Positions 1-8,040 of a stretch of 64,000 bases of DNA are shown in pieces; the first letter of the stretch is position 1; the number at the start of each line of letters is the position of its first letter. The notes under the pieces are model-generated. The model was not told the origin of the DNA, did no database searches, and worked only from the letters and a program-made list of their open reading frames with translations. The stretch comes from Burkholderia sp. S171 (lineage in GTDB: Bacteria; Pseudomonadota; Gammaproteobacteria; Burkholderiales; Burkholderiaceae): assembly GCF_009766085.1 (NCBI RefSeq), contig NZ_LMUF01000030.1:373632-437631 (forward strand), written 5' to 3'. A program made the translations under genes and the position numbers.

Positions 1-478
1 GGACGAGGGCGGTCTGGAACTGCGCGGCCTTGAATATCTCGATGCCGATCTCGAACAGGATGCCTGCCAGCAGGGCGGCGGCAATGCTGGCGGGGATTTT
101 TCGCATGAGCGTATCAAACCAGCCGGTCAAGCCCACGATGGTGAGCAACACCGCGCAGACCACGAACGCGCCGATGGCGTCCGGGTACGCCACGTTCGGG
201 AGCGATGTTACGAGCAGGGCGGCGCCGGGCGTCGACCAGGCGGCAACGATCGGCGCGCGAAACTTGAGCGAAAGGCCGATCGTGCACAACGCCATGCCAA
301 TGGAAAGAGCCCAGATCCAGGAGGAAATCTGCGCATCGGAGAGATGGGCGGCGCGCCCGGCCTGGAACATGAGGACGAGCGCACTGGTATAGCCCGTCAT
401 CATGGCGACGAATCCGGCAACAAGCGCGGAGACGGAGGAATCGGCGAAGGGGCGGAGGGTCGTGGCGGGCGGATTCAT
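1..478 (-). CDS. benE: BenE-family benzoate/H+ symporter, partial (N-terminal 159 residues)
   Basis: Inner-membrane transporter of the benzoate/proton symporter family, which imports aromatic acids. Only the N-terminus is present; the gene runs off the left edge. The complement reads from an ATG at 478, preceded by an AGGA at about 8 nt spacing. The first residues give a hydrophobic helix, then ISSWIWALSIGMALCTIGLS and an AAWSTPGAALLVTS segment, both characteristic of BenE. At least four hydrophobic helices are visible. No benABCD catabolic gene lies on the visible side, so the substrate is inferred from family only. The 184 bp up to the next gene hold no other gene that I can see. Confidence 0.85.
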   Translation of the reverse strand, partial: MNPPATTLRPFADSSVSALVAGFVAMMTGYTSALVLMFQAGRAAHLSDAQISSWIWALSIGMALCTIGLSLKFRAPIVAAWSTPGAALLVTSLPNVAYPDAIGAFVVCAVLLTIVGLTGWFDTLMRKIPASIAAALLAGILFEIGIEIFKAAQFQTALV

Positions 479-662
479 GCGAAATCCTGGAAAGGCGATC
501 GCAGATCGTACTGGCCGGACTGAATTAAGGGCAGTGACAGTCTGAAAAAAAATCGCCGTGCCACTTTAAAGTGATGTGGATAAAACGGGCAAAGGGGGCG
601 GTATAAACCCTTGAGTGCGGATTGAGCCGCGCGAGGGAAAGGCTCCGCGTAACGCGCGTGAG

Positions 663-1838
663 CTATTTAGAAAGCGCTCGCATCGCGCTTTCAAGTCCGC
701 CAAGCGTCAACCCAAACATCCGACCGCCCAATATTTGCCGAATAATCGACACCGATTGCCGATATTCCCACAGCCTCTCAGGCTCAGGATTGAGCCAGGC
801 GAAATGGGGGAACTGATCGGCGAGCCGTCTTAGCCAGACCGCGCCGGCTTCGGCGTTGTTATATTCAACCGATCCACCGGGTTGAACGACCTCGTAGGGA
901 CTCATGGTTGCATCGCCGACAAAAATCAGCTTTGTGTCCGGCGAATATTTGTGCAGGACATCAAACGTGGCGGTGCGCTCGCCATGCCGTCTCCGGTTGT
1001 TTTTCCAGAGATAGTCATAAACGCAGTTGTGGAAGTAGAAAAACTCCAGATGCTTGAACTCGGATTTCGCCGCGGAAAAGAGTTCTTCAACGCGCTTGAT
1101 GTGGTCGTCCATCGACCCGCCTACATCCAGCAGCATCAGGACTTTCACCTTATTGTGACGCTCCGGCACCATCTTTATATCTAGCCAGCCAGCATTGGCG
1201 GCGGTACTGCGAATGGTGTCGGGGAGATCGAGTTCATCGGCGGCGCCTTCGCGCGCGAAACGCCGCAAGCGCCGCAATGCCACTTTGATATTGCGCGTTC
1301 CGATCTCGACCTGATCGTCGTAATCCTTGTACGCGCGTTCATCCCAGACCTTGACGGCCGTTCGATTTCCTGCGGAATCCCCGCCAATCCGAATCCCTTC
1401 CGGATTAAACCCGCCATTGCCGAACGGCGACGTCCCGCCTGAACCAATCCACTTACTGCCGCCTTCGTGCCGTTCATTTTGTTCTTCGAGGAGCTCTTTC
1501 AGCCGTTCCATCAACTTGTCGATACCGCCAAGCGCTTCTATCTGGCGTTTTTCCTCGGGCGTGAAATCCCGCTCCAGCCGTTTCTTGAGCCAGTCGAGCG
1601 GCACATCGAACGCGTTTTCATCGAGTGTCGCGATGCCGTTGAAATAGGCGCCGAACGCCTGATCGAATTTATCGAAGTATTTCTCGTCCTTGATCAGCGT
1701 CATGCGCGCGAGAAAATAGAACTCGTCAATAGACGGCCCGATTACCTGAGCCTTGAGCGCTTCAAGCAGCGTCAGGTATTCCTTGACCGAAACCGGTAGC
1801 TTGGCGCCGCGCAGAGAATAGAAAAAGTCGATCAGCAT
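663..1838 (-). CDS. VWA domain-containing protein (CoxE-like), partner of the MoxR ATPase
   Basis: 391-residue cytosolic protein. I chose the ATG at 1838 because AAGGAG lies just upstream; the open frame continues further 5' but that part runs into the acetyltransferase gene. Residues 1-120 are a helical region starting LIDFFYSLR, 121-165 are Gly/Asn-rich, and residues 230-380 form the von Willebrand A domain. The metal site is unusual: D238-V-G-G-S242 replaces the canonical DxSxS, so the middle serine is glycine. GDATMSPYE at about 308-316 matches the later metal loop. MoxR/VWA pairs act as chaperone-like systems that insert cofactors or remodel enzymes; the client here is unknown. It lies downstream of the MoxR gene (2495-3337), with a GNAT gene between them. 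Confidence 0.85.
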   Translation of the reverse strand: MLIDFFYSLRGAKLPVSVKEYLTLLEALKAQVIGPSIDEFYFLARMTLIKDEKYFDKFDQAFGAYFNGIATLDENAFDVPLDWLKKRLERDFTPEEKRQIEALGGIDKLMERLKELLEEQNERHEGGSKWIGSGGTSPFGNGGFNPEGIRIGGDSAGNRTAVKVWDERAYKDYDDQVEIGTRNIKVALRRLRRFAREGAADELDLPDTIRSTAANAGWLDIKMVPERHNKVKVLMLLDVGGSMDDHIKRVEELFSAAKSEFKHLEFFYFHNCVYDYLWKNNRRRHGERTATFDVLHKYSPDTKLIFVGDATMSPYEVVQPGGSVEYNNAEAGAVWLRRLADQFPHFAWLNPEPERLWEYRQSVSIIRQILGGRMFGLTLGGLESAMRALSK

Positions 1839-1866
1839 GCCGGGCTCCTTGCCCCAATCAGTCGCG

Positions 1867-2481
1867 CTACGAGTTGCGCGACGAGTCGAACCGCGCTTCG
1901 AGTTTCGCGCGCAAATTCGCGCGCACGGCCGGCCACTCGGACTCGATAATCGAAAACACCACGGTATCGCGGTAAATGCCGTCCCGGCCGATCTGGTGAT
2001 TGCGCAGAATCCCGTCTTCCTTCGCGCCCAGCCGCGCAATAGCCGCGCGCGATTGACGGTTCATGAAGTGAGTCCGGAACTCGACGGCGATGGTCTTCAG
2101 CGTATCGAATGCATGCGAGAGCAAAAGCAGCTTGGCCTCGGTGTTTATCGCGGTGCGCTGCACGCGTTTGGCATACCACGTGTTGCCAATCTCCAGCCGC
2201 CGATGCGCCGCCTCGACATTCATATACCGCGTGCTGCCGACCACGTCGCCTGTCCTTGCATCGATGATGGTGAACGGTTGCACGCCGGCTGAATCGCGCA
2301 TGGCGAGCGCCGTGTCCATCCAGGCGGCGATGGTGTCGGGCGAAGGGACGCTCGTGTACCACAGCTTCCACAACTCGCCGTCCGCGGCGGCGCTGGCGAG
2401 CGCGTCCAAATGCGCGCGTTCGAGCGGTACGAGTCTCACATAGCTGCCTTCCAGCGTAACCGGATCGATCCAGCGGCTCAT
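1867..2481 (-). CDS. GNAT family N-acetyltransferase (RimJ/RimL-like)
   Basis: 204-residue acetyltransferase of the RimJ/RimL branch, which moves acetyl from acetyl-CoA to an amine, often a protein N-terminus or an amino sugar. The N-terminal LEGSYVRLVPLERAHLDAL strand-helix and the central VVGSTRYMN...LEIGNTWYAKRVQRTAINTEAKLLLLSHAF segment follow the family pattern, although the acetyl-CoA loop (normally RGxGxG/A) is the looser form seen in this subgroup. It sits 28 bp downstream of the moxR-like gene and 13 bp after its stop there is nothing but the ribosome site of the VWA gene, so all three probably share a transcript. The substrate cannot be read from sequence. Confidence 0.85.
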   Translation of the reverse strand: MSRWIDPVTLEGSYVRLVPLERAHLDALASAAADGELWKLWYTSVPSPDTIAAWMDTALAMRDSAGVQPFTIIDARTGDVVGSTRYMNVEAAHRRLEIGNTWYAKRVQRTAINTEAKLLLLSHAFDTLKTIAVEFRTHFMNRQSRAAIARLGAKEDGILRNHQIGRDGIYRDTVVFSIIESEWPAVRANLRAKLEARFDSSRNS

Positions 2482-2494
2482 GCGTGCAGCCCTT

Positions 2495-3337
2495 TCAACG
2501 GTTGTTGCGGTTCATGAACAACAGGCGCTCGAACAGGCTCAGGTCTTGTTCGTTCTTAAGCAACGCGCCATGCAACGGCGGGATGACTTGTTTCTGATCG
2601 GTGGAGCGCAGCGCTTCCGGGCCAATATCCTCGGCCAGCAGCAGCTTCAACCAGTCAAGCAATTCCGATGTCGACGGTTTCTTCTTCAGCCCGGATACAT
2701 TGCGCAACTCGAAGAAACTTTGCATCGCGGCAGCGAGCAGTTCCTGCTTGATGCCGGGAAAATGCACCTCGACGATCTGCTTCATCGTCGTGGGTTCGGG
2801 GAATTTGATGTAGTGGAAAAAGCAGCGGCGCAGGAATGCGTCGGGCAGTTCCTTCTCGTTGTTCGATGTAATGATCACCAGCGGCCGGTGTTTCGCTTTC
2901 ACCAGCTCGTGAGTCTCGTATACATAGAATTCCATCCGGTCGAGTTCGCGCAGCAAATCGTTCGGGAATTCGATGTCCGCTTTATCGATTTCATCGATCA
3001 GCAGCACGCCGGGTACATCGGCGTCGAACGCCTGCCACAGCACACCCTTGACGATGTAATTGCGAATGTCCTTCACGCGCTCGTCGCCGAGCTGGGAATC
3101 GCGCAGGCGCGACACCGCGTCGTACTCGTAAAGGCCTTGCTGGGCCTTTGTGGTCGACTTGATGTGCCATTGCAGGAGCGGCATGCCGAGCGCGGCGGCG
3201 ACTTCCTCAGCCAGCATGGTCTTGCCGGTGCCGGGCTCGCCCTTGATCAGGAGCGGGCGCTGCAAGGTGATGGCAGCGTTGACGGCGAGCTTGAGATCGT
3301 CGGTGGCGACGTATTGCGATGAACCTTCAAAACGCAT
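2495..3337 (-). CDS. MoxR-type AAA+ ATPase
   Basis: 280-residue AAA+ ATPase of the MoxR family. The Walker A motif GEPGTGKT is at residues 33-40 and Walker B VLLIDEIDKAD at 111-121; an ITSNNEKELPDAFLRRCFF sensor-1/arginine-finger segment follows at about 155-175. It starts at an ATG at 3337 (MRFEGSSQYV). It is the first gene of the minus-strand unit moxR-GNAT-VWA. MoxR proteins work with VWA proteins to activate or insert metals into enzymes; which enzyme is served here is not shown, since no oxidoreductase is encoded in the cluster. Confidence 0.92.
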   Translation of the reverse strand: MRFEGSSQYVATDDLKLAVNAAITLQRPLLIKGEPGTGKTMLAEEVAAALGMPLLQWHIKSTTKAQQGLYEYDAVSRLRDSQLGDERVKDIRNYIVKGVLWQAFDADVPGVLLIDEIDKADIEFPNDLLRELDRMEFYVYETHELVKAKHRPLVIITSNNEKELPDAFLRRCFFHYIKFPEPTTMKQIVEVHFPGIKQELLAAAMQSFFELRNVSGLKKKPSTSELLDWLKLLLAEDIGPEALRSTDQKQVIPPLHGALLKNEQDLSLFERLLFMNRNNR

Positions 3338-3751
3338 GACGCGTCCCTCGGAGAAGGAAAAATTGCAGTATAAGTCAGAAGGGTTTTACAGGCGTCGCGC
3401 CCAGAAACGCCGCCGGTCGGGCTAACCCGGGCTGATTTGATCTTGGCCGAGCCTAATCGCGTGCTTTGTTGCCGAAGGAGAAACAAATGTCCATCGGACA
3501 GATTGTCGCAGCCCCCTGGACCCCAGGCGGCGCGGCCTTGTGCGATGGGGCCGACCCCGCTGCGGCCGGTGGACGCAGGGTAGGTCGCGCGGTACAATTA
3601 GCGCGATTTTTTTGGCCCGCGTGGCTGGAAAACGGATCAGCGCTCCGAGGTGGCATTCAGTCAGTGCGCGTTCGTTTGACCAGTCCCGAGAAAGTCCCGG
3701 AACGCCAGGCGTCCAAGGTGCCGGATTTCCCCTCATGCCAGGTTAGAAGCT
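3338..3751. other. Intergenic region between divergent moxR-like and cytochrome c genes
   Basis: 414 bp with no convincing gene. It carries a sigma70-like promoter for the cytochrome genes (3570-3598) and about 150 nt of leader. Short open frames on both strands lack ribosome sites and family signatures. Confidence 0.6.
3570..3598 (+). promoter_or_regulatory. Sigma70-like promoter for the cytochrome c pair
   Basis: TGGACG (3570-3575) and TACAAT (3593-3598) are separated by 17 bp. The predicted start near 3605 gives a leader of about 145 nt to the first cytochrome. Confidence 0.5.
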
Positions 3752-4117
3752 ATGAATAAATTCGTCGGCAAATGTGCCGTGATCGCAGCGCTGTCGGGGC
3801 TTGCCGGCTTCGCGACACAGGCATCCGCCGATGTCGTGGGCAACGCGAAAGCAGCCCAGGGCAAAGTTGCGATGTGTATCGGGTGCCACGGCATTCCCGG
3901 TTACCGCACCGCGTATCCCGAGGTGTACCGGGTTCCCATGCTCGGCGGCCAGAGTGCCCGCTACATTGAGAACGCGCTGCATGCCTACAAGAAGGGCGAT
4001 CGCCATTTCGAGACGATGCATGGCATAGCGACCACGCTGTCCGATCAGGATATAGCCGACATCGCTGCGTACTACGCCGCGCAAACCCCCTCTTCGAAGA
4101 ACAATCCCGACAAGTGA
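3752..4117 (+). CDS. Small periplasmic c-type cytochrome (class I, monoheme)
   Basis: 121-residue precursor with a Sec signal peptide (residues 1-26, ending ATQASA) and one CIGCH haem-binding motif at residues 42-46. The rest, with LGGQSARYIENALHAYKKG and TLSDQDIADIAAYYA, resembles one half of a cytochrome c4 or a c553-type electron carrier. The mature protein is about 95 residues, so it holds one haem. It probably shuttles electrons in the periplasm towards a terminal oxidase. It is followed 79 bp later by a second monoheme cytochrome on the same strand, so the pair may do together what the diheme c4 does in one chain. Confidence 0.9.
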   Translation: MNKFVGKCAVIAALSGLAGFATQASADVVGNAKAAQGKVAMCIGCHGIPGYRTAYPEVYRVPMLGGQSARYIENALHAYKKGDRHFETMHGIATTLSDQDIADIAAYYAAQTPSSKNNPDK

Positions 4118-4196
4118 TCCGCGTTGCGCCCCCATCTGACCGTCAGATCAAGGGCGCCCGTCACCCGGTAATCACTAATCGCGGATAGGAGAATTC

Positions 4197-4577
4197 ATGA
4201 AGGCACTCGACACAGTGTTCAAGACAACATGCACGGCAGCCGGGCTGATCGGCGTTATCGGCGCTCTGGCCATGCAGCCGGCGCATGCAGCCGATGCAGG
4301 CAATGGCAAGGTGCTCACCGAGGCCCACAATTGCGCGGCCTGCCACGGCCCGAACCTGAACAAGCCGGTGAGCGCGGAATATCCGAAGCTCGCAGGCCAG
4401 CACGCCGACTATCTCTACTGGGCGCTGCGCCAGTACCAGATGGGCAACGGCAATCCGAACTTCGGGCGTAGCAACCCGATCATGGCCGCGCAGGTGCAAA
4501 GCTTGTCGCAAAGCGACCTGAAAGACATTTCGGCGTATATCGAATCGTTGGACGGCGATCTGGTCGTGAAGAAGTAA
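4197..4577 (+). CDS. Small periplasmic c-type cytochrome (class I, monoheme), second of pair
   Basis: 126-residue precursor with a signal peptide (1-32, cleavage after PAHAA or AHA) and one CAACH motif at residues 46-50. PKLAGQHADYLYWALRQYQMG and the C-terminal LSQSDLKDISAYIESL are typical of c4/c553-like folds. AGGAGA lies just upstream of the ATG at 4197. It sits immediately before a strong hairpin (4619-4655) and therefore ends the transcript that begins at the promoter near 3570. Its redox partner is not visible in the window. Confidence 0.9.
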   Translation: MKALDTVFKTTCTAAGLIGVIGALAMQPAHAADAGNGKVLTEAHNCAACHGPNLNKPVSAEYPKLAGQHADYLYWALRQYQMGNGNPNFGRSNPIMAAQVQSLSQSDLKDISAYIESLDGDLVVKK

Positions 4578-4618
4578 GCATCGCCGGATCGTTGTTGCTG
4601 TTTTGCTGAGCGCATGAA

Positions 4619-4655
4619 AAAACACCCCGCCGGTGAATGACCCGCGGGGTGTTTT
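4619..4655. terminator. Bidirectional intrinsic terminator
   Basis: AAAACACCCCGC (4619-4630) pairs perfectly with GCGGGGTGTTTT (4644-4655) around a 13-nt loop, with A and T runs on both sides. It ends the cytochrome transcript on plus and the DUF1841/nth unit on minus. Confidence 0.85.
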
Positions 4656-4686
4656 CGTTTTTGATGCAGGCTACGACCTTCAGCCC

Positions 4687-5118
4687 TTAGTCTCGTGACG
4701 CCCGCTGTTCGATCAGTGCAAGATACGCGTCGGTGTCCGGCGGCGTGTTGTTGCGCTGTGATTCCCAGATGATCTGCCCAAGGCATTCCATGATCGCGTG
4801 CTGAGCGTCGTGCGTCGAACCCATCCGGCCGACCAGCCGCTCATGTGCGCGCCGGATGCCGGGCGGTTGATCGATGGACAGTTGCTCGGTAATCGCAAGA
4901 TGCATCGATAAATGCAAAAACGGGTTGCTCTTGCCCTGATCCGGCGAGTAGTCGGCATGGGCGACGTCGGGATCGGCGAGTTCTTGCTGGTATTCAGGAT
5001 GTTCACCGATCCAGTCTGCCGCAATGCTCTCAAGCGGCGTCAGGACGCCGCCCTCGCGCTGCTTGCGCCAGGTATCGGTAAAAAATTGGCGAACTTCGTC
5101 GCGGCTGGGGTTGAACAT
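4687..5118 (-). CDS. DUF1841 family protein
   Basis: 143-residue soluble protein of the DUF1841 family, common in betaproteobacteria and without known function. It begins MFNPSRDEVRQFF and contains the family block NPFLHLSMHLAITEQLSIDQP at about 64-84, rich in His and acidic residues, followed by a mostly helical C-terminus with HAIMECLGQIIWE. No signal peptide or membrane helix is present. It lies 111 bp downstream of nth on the same strand and ends at the bidirectional terminator, so it is probably the last gene of an rsxB-nth-DUF1841 transcript. Confidence 0.9.
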   Translation of the reverse strand: MFNPSRDEVRQFFTDTWRKQREGGVLTPLESIAADWIGEHPEYQQELADPDVAHADYSPDQGKSNPFLHLSMHLAITEQLSIDQPPGIRRAHERLVGRMGSTHDAQHAIMECLGQIIWESQRNNTPPDTDAYLALIEQRASRD

Positions 5119-5229
5119 GGTTATGGAGGCGGCTTGCGGGTGTCGTTTTCAGAGGCTCATTTTAAGCTGCATCGCCGTCTCTCGCCCGCTTCGGTTAGCC
5201 CGCTTCGGCTCGCGTCGTTTGCCCGACGT

Positions 5230-5874
5230 TTATTCGATAGGCGCTGGTGTCTTCGGCCGGAACTCGCACAGCGGCTCGATCGCGCAATGCCAGCATTCCG
5301 GCACGCGTGCCCGGCATACGTAACGGCCGTGCAGGATCAGCCAGTGATGGGCGTCCTGTTTGAATTCATCGGGGACGAATTTTTCCAACGCCGTTTCTAC
5401 CGCCCGCACGTCTTTCCCGGGCGCGAGCCCAGTCCGGTTCGATACCCGAAAGATATGCGTATCCACCGCGATGGCCGGATGACCGAACGCCGTATTCAGA
5501 ATCACGTTCGCGGTCTTCCGTCCTACGCCGGGGAGTGCTTCGAGCGCCTCGCGATCATCCGGGACCTCGCCACCGTATTGCTCCAGCAGGATCTTGCACG
5601 TGGCGATCACGTTCTTCGCTTTCGTCCGGAACAATCCGATGGTCTTGATGTACTCAGTCACGCCTTCTTCACCGAGCGCGAGCACCTTGGCCGGCGTGTT
5701 GGCGACCGGGTACATGCGCCGCATAGCCTTGTTCACGGAGACATCGGTGGCTTGCGCCGACAACAGCACCGAGATCAGCAATTCGAACGGCGATTCATGC
5801 TCGAGTTCGGTGGTCGGATGCGGGTTCAGGCTTTGCAGCGTTTCAAAGATCGCGTGACGTTTTTTGGCGTTCAT
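5230..5874 (-). CDS. nth: Endonuclease III
   Basis: 214-residue base-excision repair enzyme, a bifunctional DNA glycosylase/AP lyase for oxidised pyrimidines. The helix-hairpin-helix LPGVGRKTANVIL carries the catalytic lysine K120, and D138 lies in VDTHIFRVSNR; both numbers equal those of the Escherichia coli enzyme. The 4Fe-4S cluster cysteines are C187, C194, C197 and C203, again the same spacing. The start ATG at 5874 is only 5 bp from the stop of rsxB, so the two are cotranscribed. In gammaproteobacteria nth closes the rsx/rnf operon, which makes this neighbour informative. Confidence 0.97.
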   Translation of the reverse strand: MNAKKRHAIFETLQSLNPHPTTELEHESPFELLISVLLSAQATDVSVNKAMRRMYPVANTPAKVLALGEEGVTEYIKTIGLFRTKAKNVIATCKILLEQYGGEVPDDREALEALPGVGRKTANVILNTAFGHPAIAVDTHIFRVSNRTGLAPGKDVRAVETALEKFVPDEFKQDAHHWLILHGRYVCRARVPECWHCAIEPLCEFRPKTPAPIE

Positions 5875-5879
5875 CGTGT

Positions 5880-6821
5880 TCAGGCTTTCTGATCGTTGTC
5901 CGACGCGTTATCAGGTTTGATGTCGGGCTCGGCAGCAGGCGTCGAACTTTTGTCGTCATCTGTGGGGATCATGCCAAGCCGGCGTCGCCGCGCTTCCGCT
6001 GCATCGATCTGCGCCTGAACCTCGGGGCTGACCGCGTCGATGTTTTTTGGCCCCGCGCCGAGTCTGGCCAGTTCTTCTTTCTTCTGGCGCGCACGGTCCA
6101 TCGCTGCCTGGATGATGGCGCGCTTTTTTGCCTGCGCGTCATCGTCAGCGGTGGTGGCGGGTTGCGCCGTTTTTGATGCAACCGATCCATCCGGTTGAGT
6201 ATCGAGCTGAGTACCCGGCTCACTGCGCGGCTCACTGCGCGGCTCACCATCCGACGCCTCAGCCATACGTGCCGCCTTGCGCGCTTCGGCCGCGTCGCGT
6301 TCACGTGCGAGGCGTGCCTGGCGCAAGTCGTGCCGCTCGCGCGCCGCGTCGGCTTCCTGCTGGCTCCATGCGTCCCAGCCGGTCTTCTCGCCCGTGACCG
6401 GGACCATGGCGATGCAATCGACCGGGCAGGGCGGCACGCACAGGTCGCAACCGGTACAGAGCTCGGGGATGATCGTGTGCATCTGCTTCGCTGCACCGAT
6501 GATTGCATCGACTGGACATGCCTGCAGACAGAGCGTGCATCCGATGCAAAGATTCTCGTCGATGATCGCAAGCGGCCGTGGTCGTTCCAAGCCGTTATCC
6601 GGATTGAGCGCAATGACGGGCATGCCGAGGAGGCTGGCCAGGCGCACTACGCCTTCCTGTCCGCCGGGCGGGCACTGGTTGTAGTTTGCCTCGCCTGCGG
6701 CAATGGCCTCGGCGTACGGCCGGCAAGCGGGATAGCCGCATTTGGTGCATTGCGTCTGGGGCAGCCGGTCTTCGATCTGGTCGGCGAGAGTCTTGGAAGA
6801 GATTGCAGTCACTACAGTCAC
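5880..6821 (-). CDS. rsxB: RnfB/RsxB-like electron transport iron-sulfur protein
   Basis: 313-residue polyferredoxin. An Fe-S domain has C25, C28, C33 and C50; two classic 4Fe-4S ferredoxin motifs follow (C92-C95-C98-C102 and C122-C125-C128-C132). Unlike RnfB of full Rnf complexes it has no N-terminal membrane helix, so it is predicted to be cytosolic. Residues from about 145 on form a long charged, Ala/Glu/Arg-rich tail with short repeats and a helical stretch ([13 protein letters not shown]), absent from classical RnfB. The gene is coupled to nth, yet no rnfA, C, D, G or E is present. It probably supplies electrons to a soluble partner; the partner is unknown. Confidence 0.9.
   Translation of the reverse strand: MTVVTAISSKTLADQIEDRLPQTQCTKCGYPACRPYAEAIAAGEANYNQCPPGGQEGVVRLASLLGMPVIALNPDNGLERPRPLAIIDENLCIGCTLCLQACPVDAIIGAAKQMHTIIPELCTGCDLCVPPCPVDCIAMVPVTGEKTGWDAWSQQEADAARERHDLRQARLARERDAAEARKAARMAEASDGEPRSEPRSEPGTQLDTQPDGSVASKTAQPATTADDDAQAKKRAIIQAAMDRARQKKEELARLGAGPKNIDAVSPEVQAQIDAAEARRRRLGMIPTDDDKSSTPAAEPDIKPDNASDNDQKA
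6217..6247. repeat. 12-bp tandem repeat inside rsxB tail
   Basis: GGCTCACTGCGC occurs at 6217-6228 and 6229-6240, followed by a partial third copy at 6241-6247. In the protein this gives the repeated SEPR/SEP units. Confidence 0.8.
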
Positions 6822-7286
6822 ATTAACGGCTTGCTAACAGCGTGGGGGGCGGGCACCGGCTCGTGACCTTCGCGCGAACTCAACTCATTCGCAACACGAA
6901 CGGTCTGCTCATCTGACGTTGGCCTGGCTTGGGGACAGACGAAACAGACAACAGACGATTGGCATGGCCCGATCCATATGATCCGTATTCGGCGATATCC
7001 GATGACGGCGCGTGGGAACATGTCGACCGCTCCGGTTCGTGCTCATTTTTGAGAGCGTTTCCGGCCGTTGCACGGGAAGCGGCATTATCGCCGAATTTCA
7101 AGCTGTTCCCAATCATTCCCAATTGCCAACATGCCAACGATGTGCACATAATCAAATCGCTTTCGATTGACTGCAGGACGGTATTCCCCACTCACGTTGG
7201 CGTAACCGATCCATCGCATGCTTCCTGTGGACACGGGAACGCGTGACGATATCCCGATAACGCGGTTTGTCGATCACAAAGCCACC
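6822..7286. other. Divergent regulatory region between rsxB and the tetR-type gene
   Basis: 465 bp without a convincing gene. It holds a plausible plus-strand promoter (7123-7152). Short symmetrical stretches near 7000 and near 7245 could be operators for the TetR protein, but no arm is long enough to call. Confidence 0.5.
7123..7152 (+). promoter_or_regulatory. Sigma70-like promoter for the TetR-family gene
   Basis: TTGCCA (7123-7128) and CATAAT (7147-7152) are separated by 18 bp. The leader to the ATG at 7287 would be about 125 nt. Confidence 0.4.
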
Positions 7287-7919
7287 ATGAACCAGCCAAA
7301 AATCAAAAGAGATCCCGAGGGTACACGCCGTCGCATCCTGCTCGCCGCCGCAGAGGAATTCGCTGCGGGTGGCTTGTTTGGCGCGCGTGTCGACCAGATT
7401 GCACGCCGTGCCGAAACCAACGAGCGAATGCTCTACTATTATTTCGGCAGCAAGGAGCAGTTGTTCACGGCCGTGCTCGAACATGCATTCGCCGCGCTCA
7501 CAGAGGCTGAAAAGACGCTGGACCTCGATGGGATCGCGCCCGTCGAAGCCATCACGCAACTGGCGCATTTCATCTGGAATTATTATCGTGAGCATCCCGA
7601 ACTTTTGCGGCTCATCAATAACGAAAATCTGCACGAAGCCCGCTATATAAAGGGTTCCACGCGAATCCGGGAATTGATATCGCCGGTGGTCGCCACGCTC
7701 GCGAAAATTCTTGAACGTGGTCAGCATGCCGGACTATTTCGCAATAACGTCGACCCGCTGCGTTTTTACGTGACCTTGTCGGGTCTCGGCTATTACATCG
7801 TATCGAACCGATATACGCTCGAAGCCACATTCGGACTCGACTTCAGCCGCGACGCCGAACGCGATGAAATCATCAAGATGAACACGGAATTGCTGCTCGC
7901 GTATTTGTTGCGACGCTGA
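7287..7919 (+). CDS. TetR/AcrR family transcriptional regulator
   Basis: 210-residue one-component regulator. Residues about 8-55 form the TetR DNA-binding domain (GTRRRILLAAAEEFAAGG, then VDQIARRAETNERMLYYYF with the usual recognition helix ending in YYYFGSKEQL). The remaining helices form the ligand and dimer domain. I chose the ATG at 7287 because the domain begins directly after it; an in-frame ATG at 7218 would add 23 residues that do not resemble the family. It is divergent from rsxB and convergent with phaZ, sharing a bidirectional terminator with the latter. Its targets are unknown; autoregulation from the 6822-7286 gap is likely. Confidence 0.9.
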   Translation: MNQPKIKRDPEGTRRRILLAAAEEFAAGGLFGARVDQIARRAETNERMLYYYFGSKEQLFTAVLEHAFAALTEAEKTLDLDGIAPVEAITQLAHFIWNYYREHPELLRLINNENLHEARYIKGSTRIRELISPVVATLAKILERGQHAGLFRNNVDPLRFYVTLSGLGYYIVSNRYTLEATFGLDFSRDAERDEIIKMNTELLLAYLLRR

Positions 7920-7967
7920 GGACTTGGCTTCCTCGCGGCCTTTGTCGCCGCAGAGGGGCTGCAAATG

Positions 7968-7996
7968 AAACACGCCGCGTAAAACGCGGCGTGTTT
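7968..7996. terminator. Bidirectional intrinsic terminator between tetR-type gene and phaZ
   Basis: AAACACGCCGCG (7968-7979) pairs perfectly with CGCGGCGTGTTT (7985-7996) around a 5-nt loop, with T-rich exits on both strands. Confidence 0.85.
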
Positions 7997-8040
7997 TGTC
8001 GTGCCAATTAATTTCAGACCGCTATGCGCTCAGACCGCGA

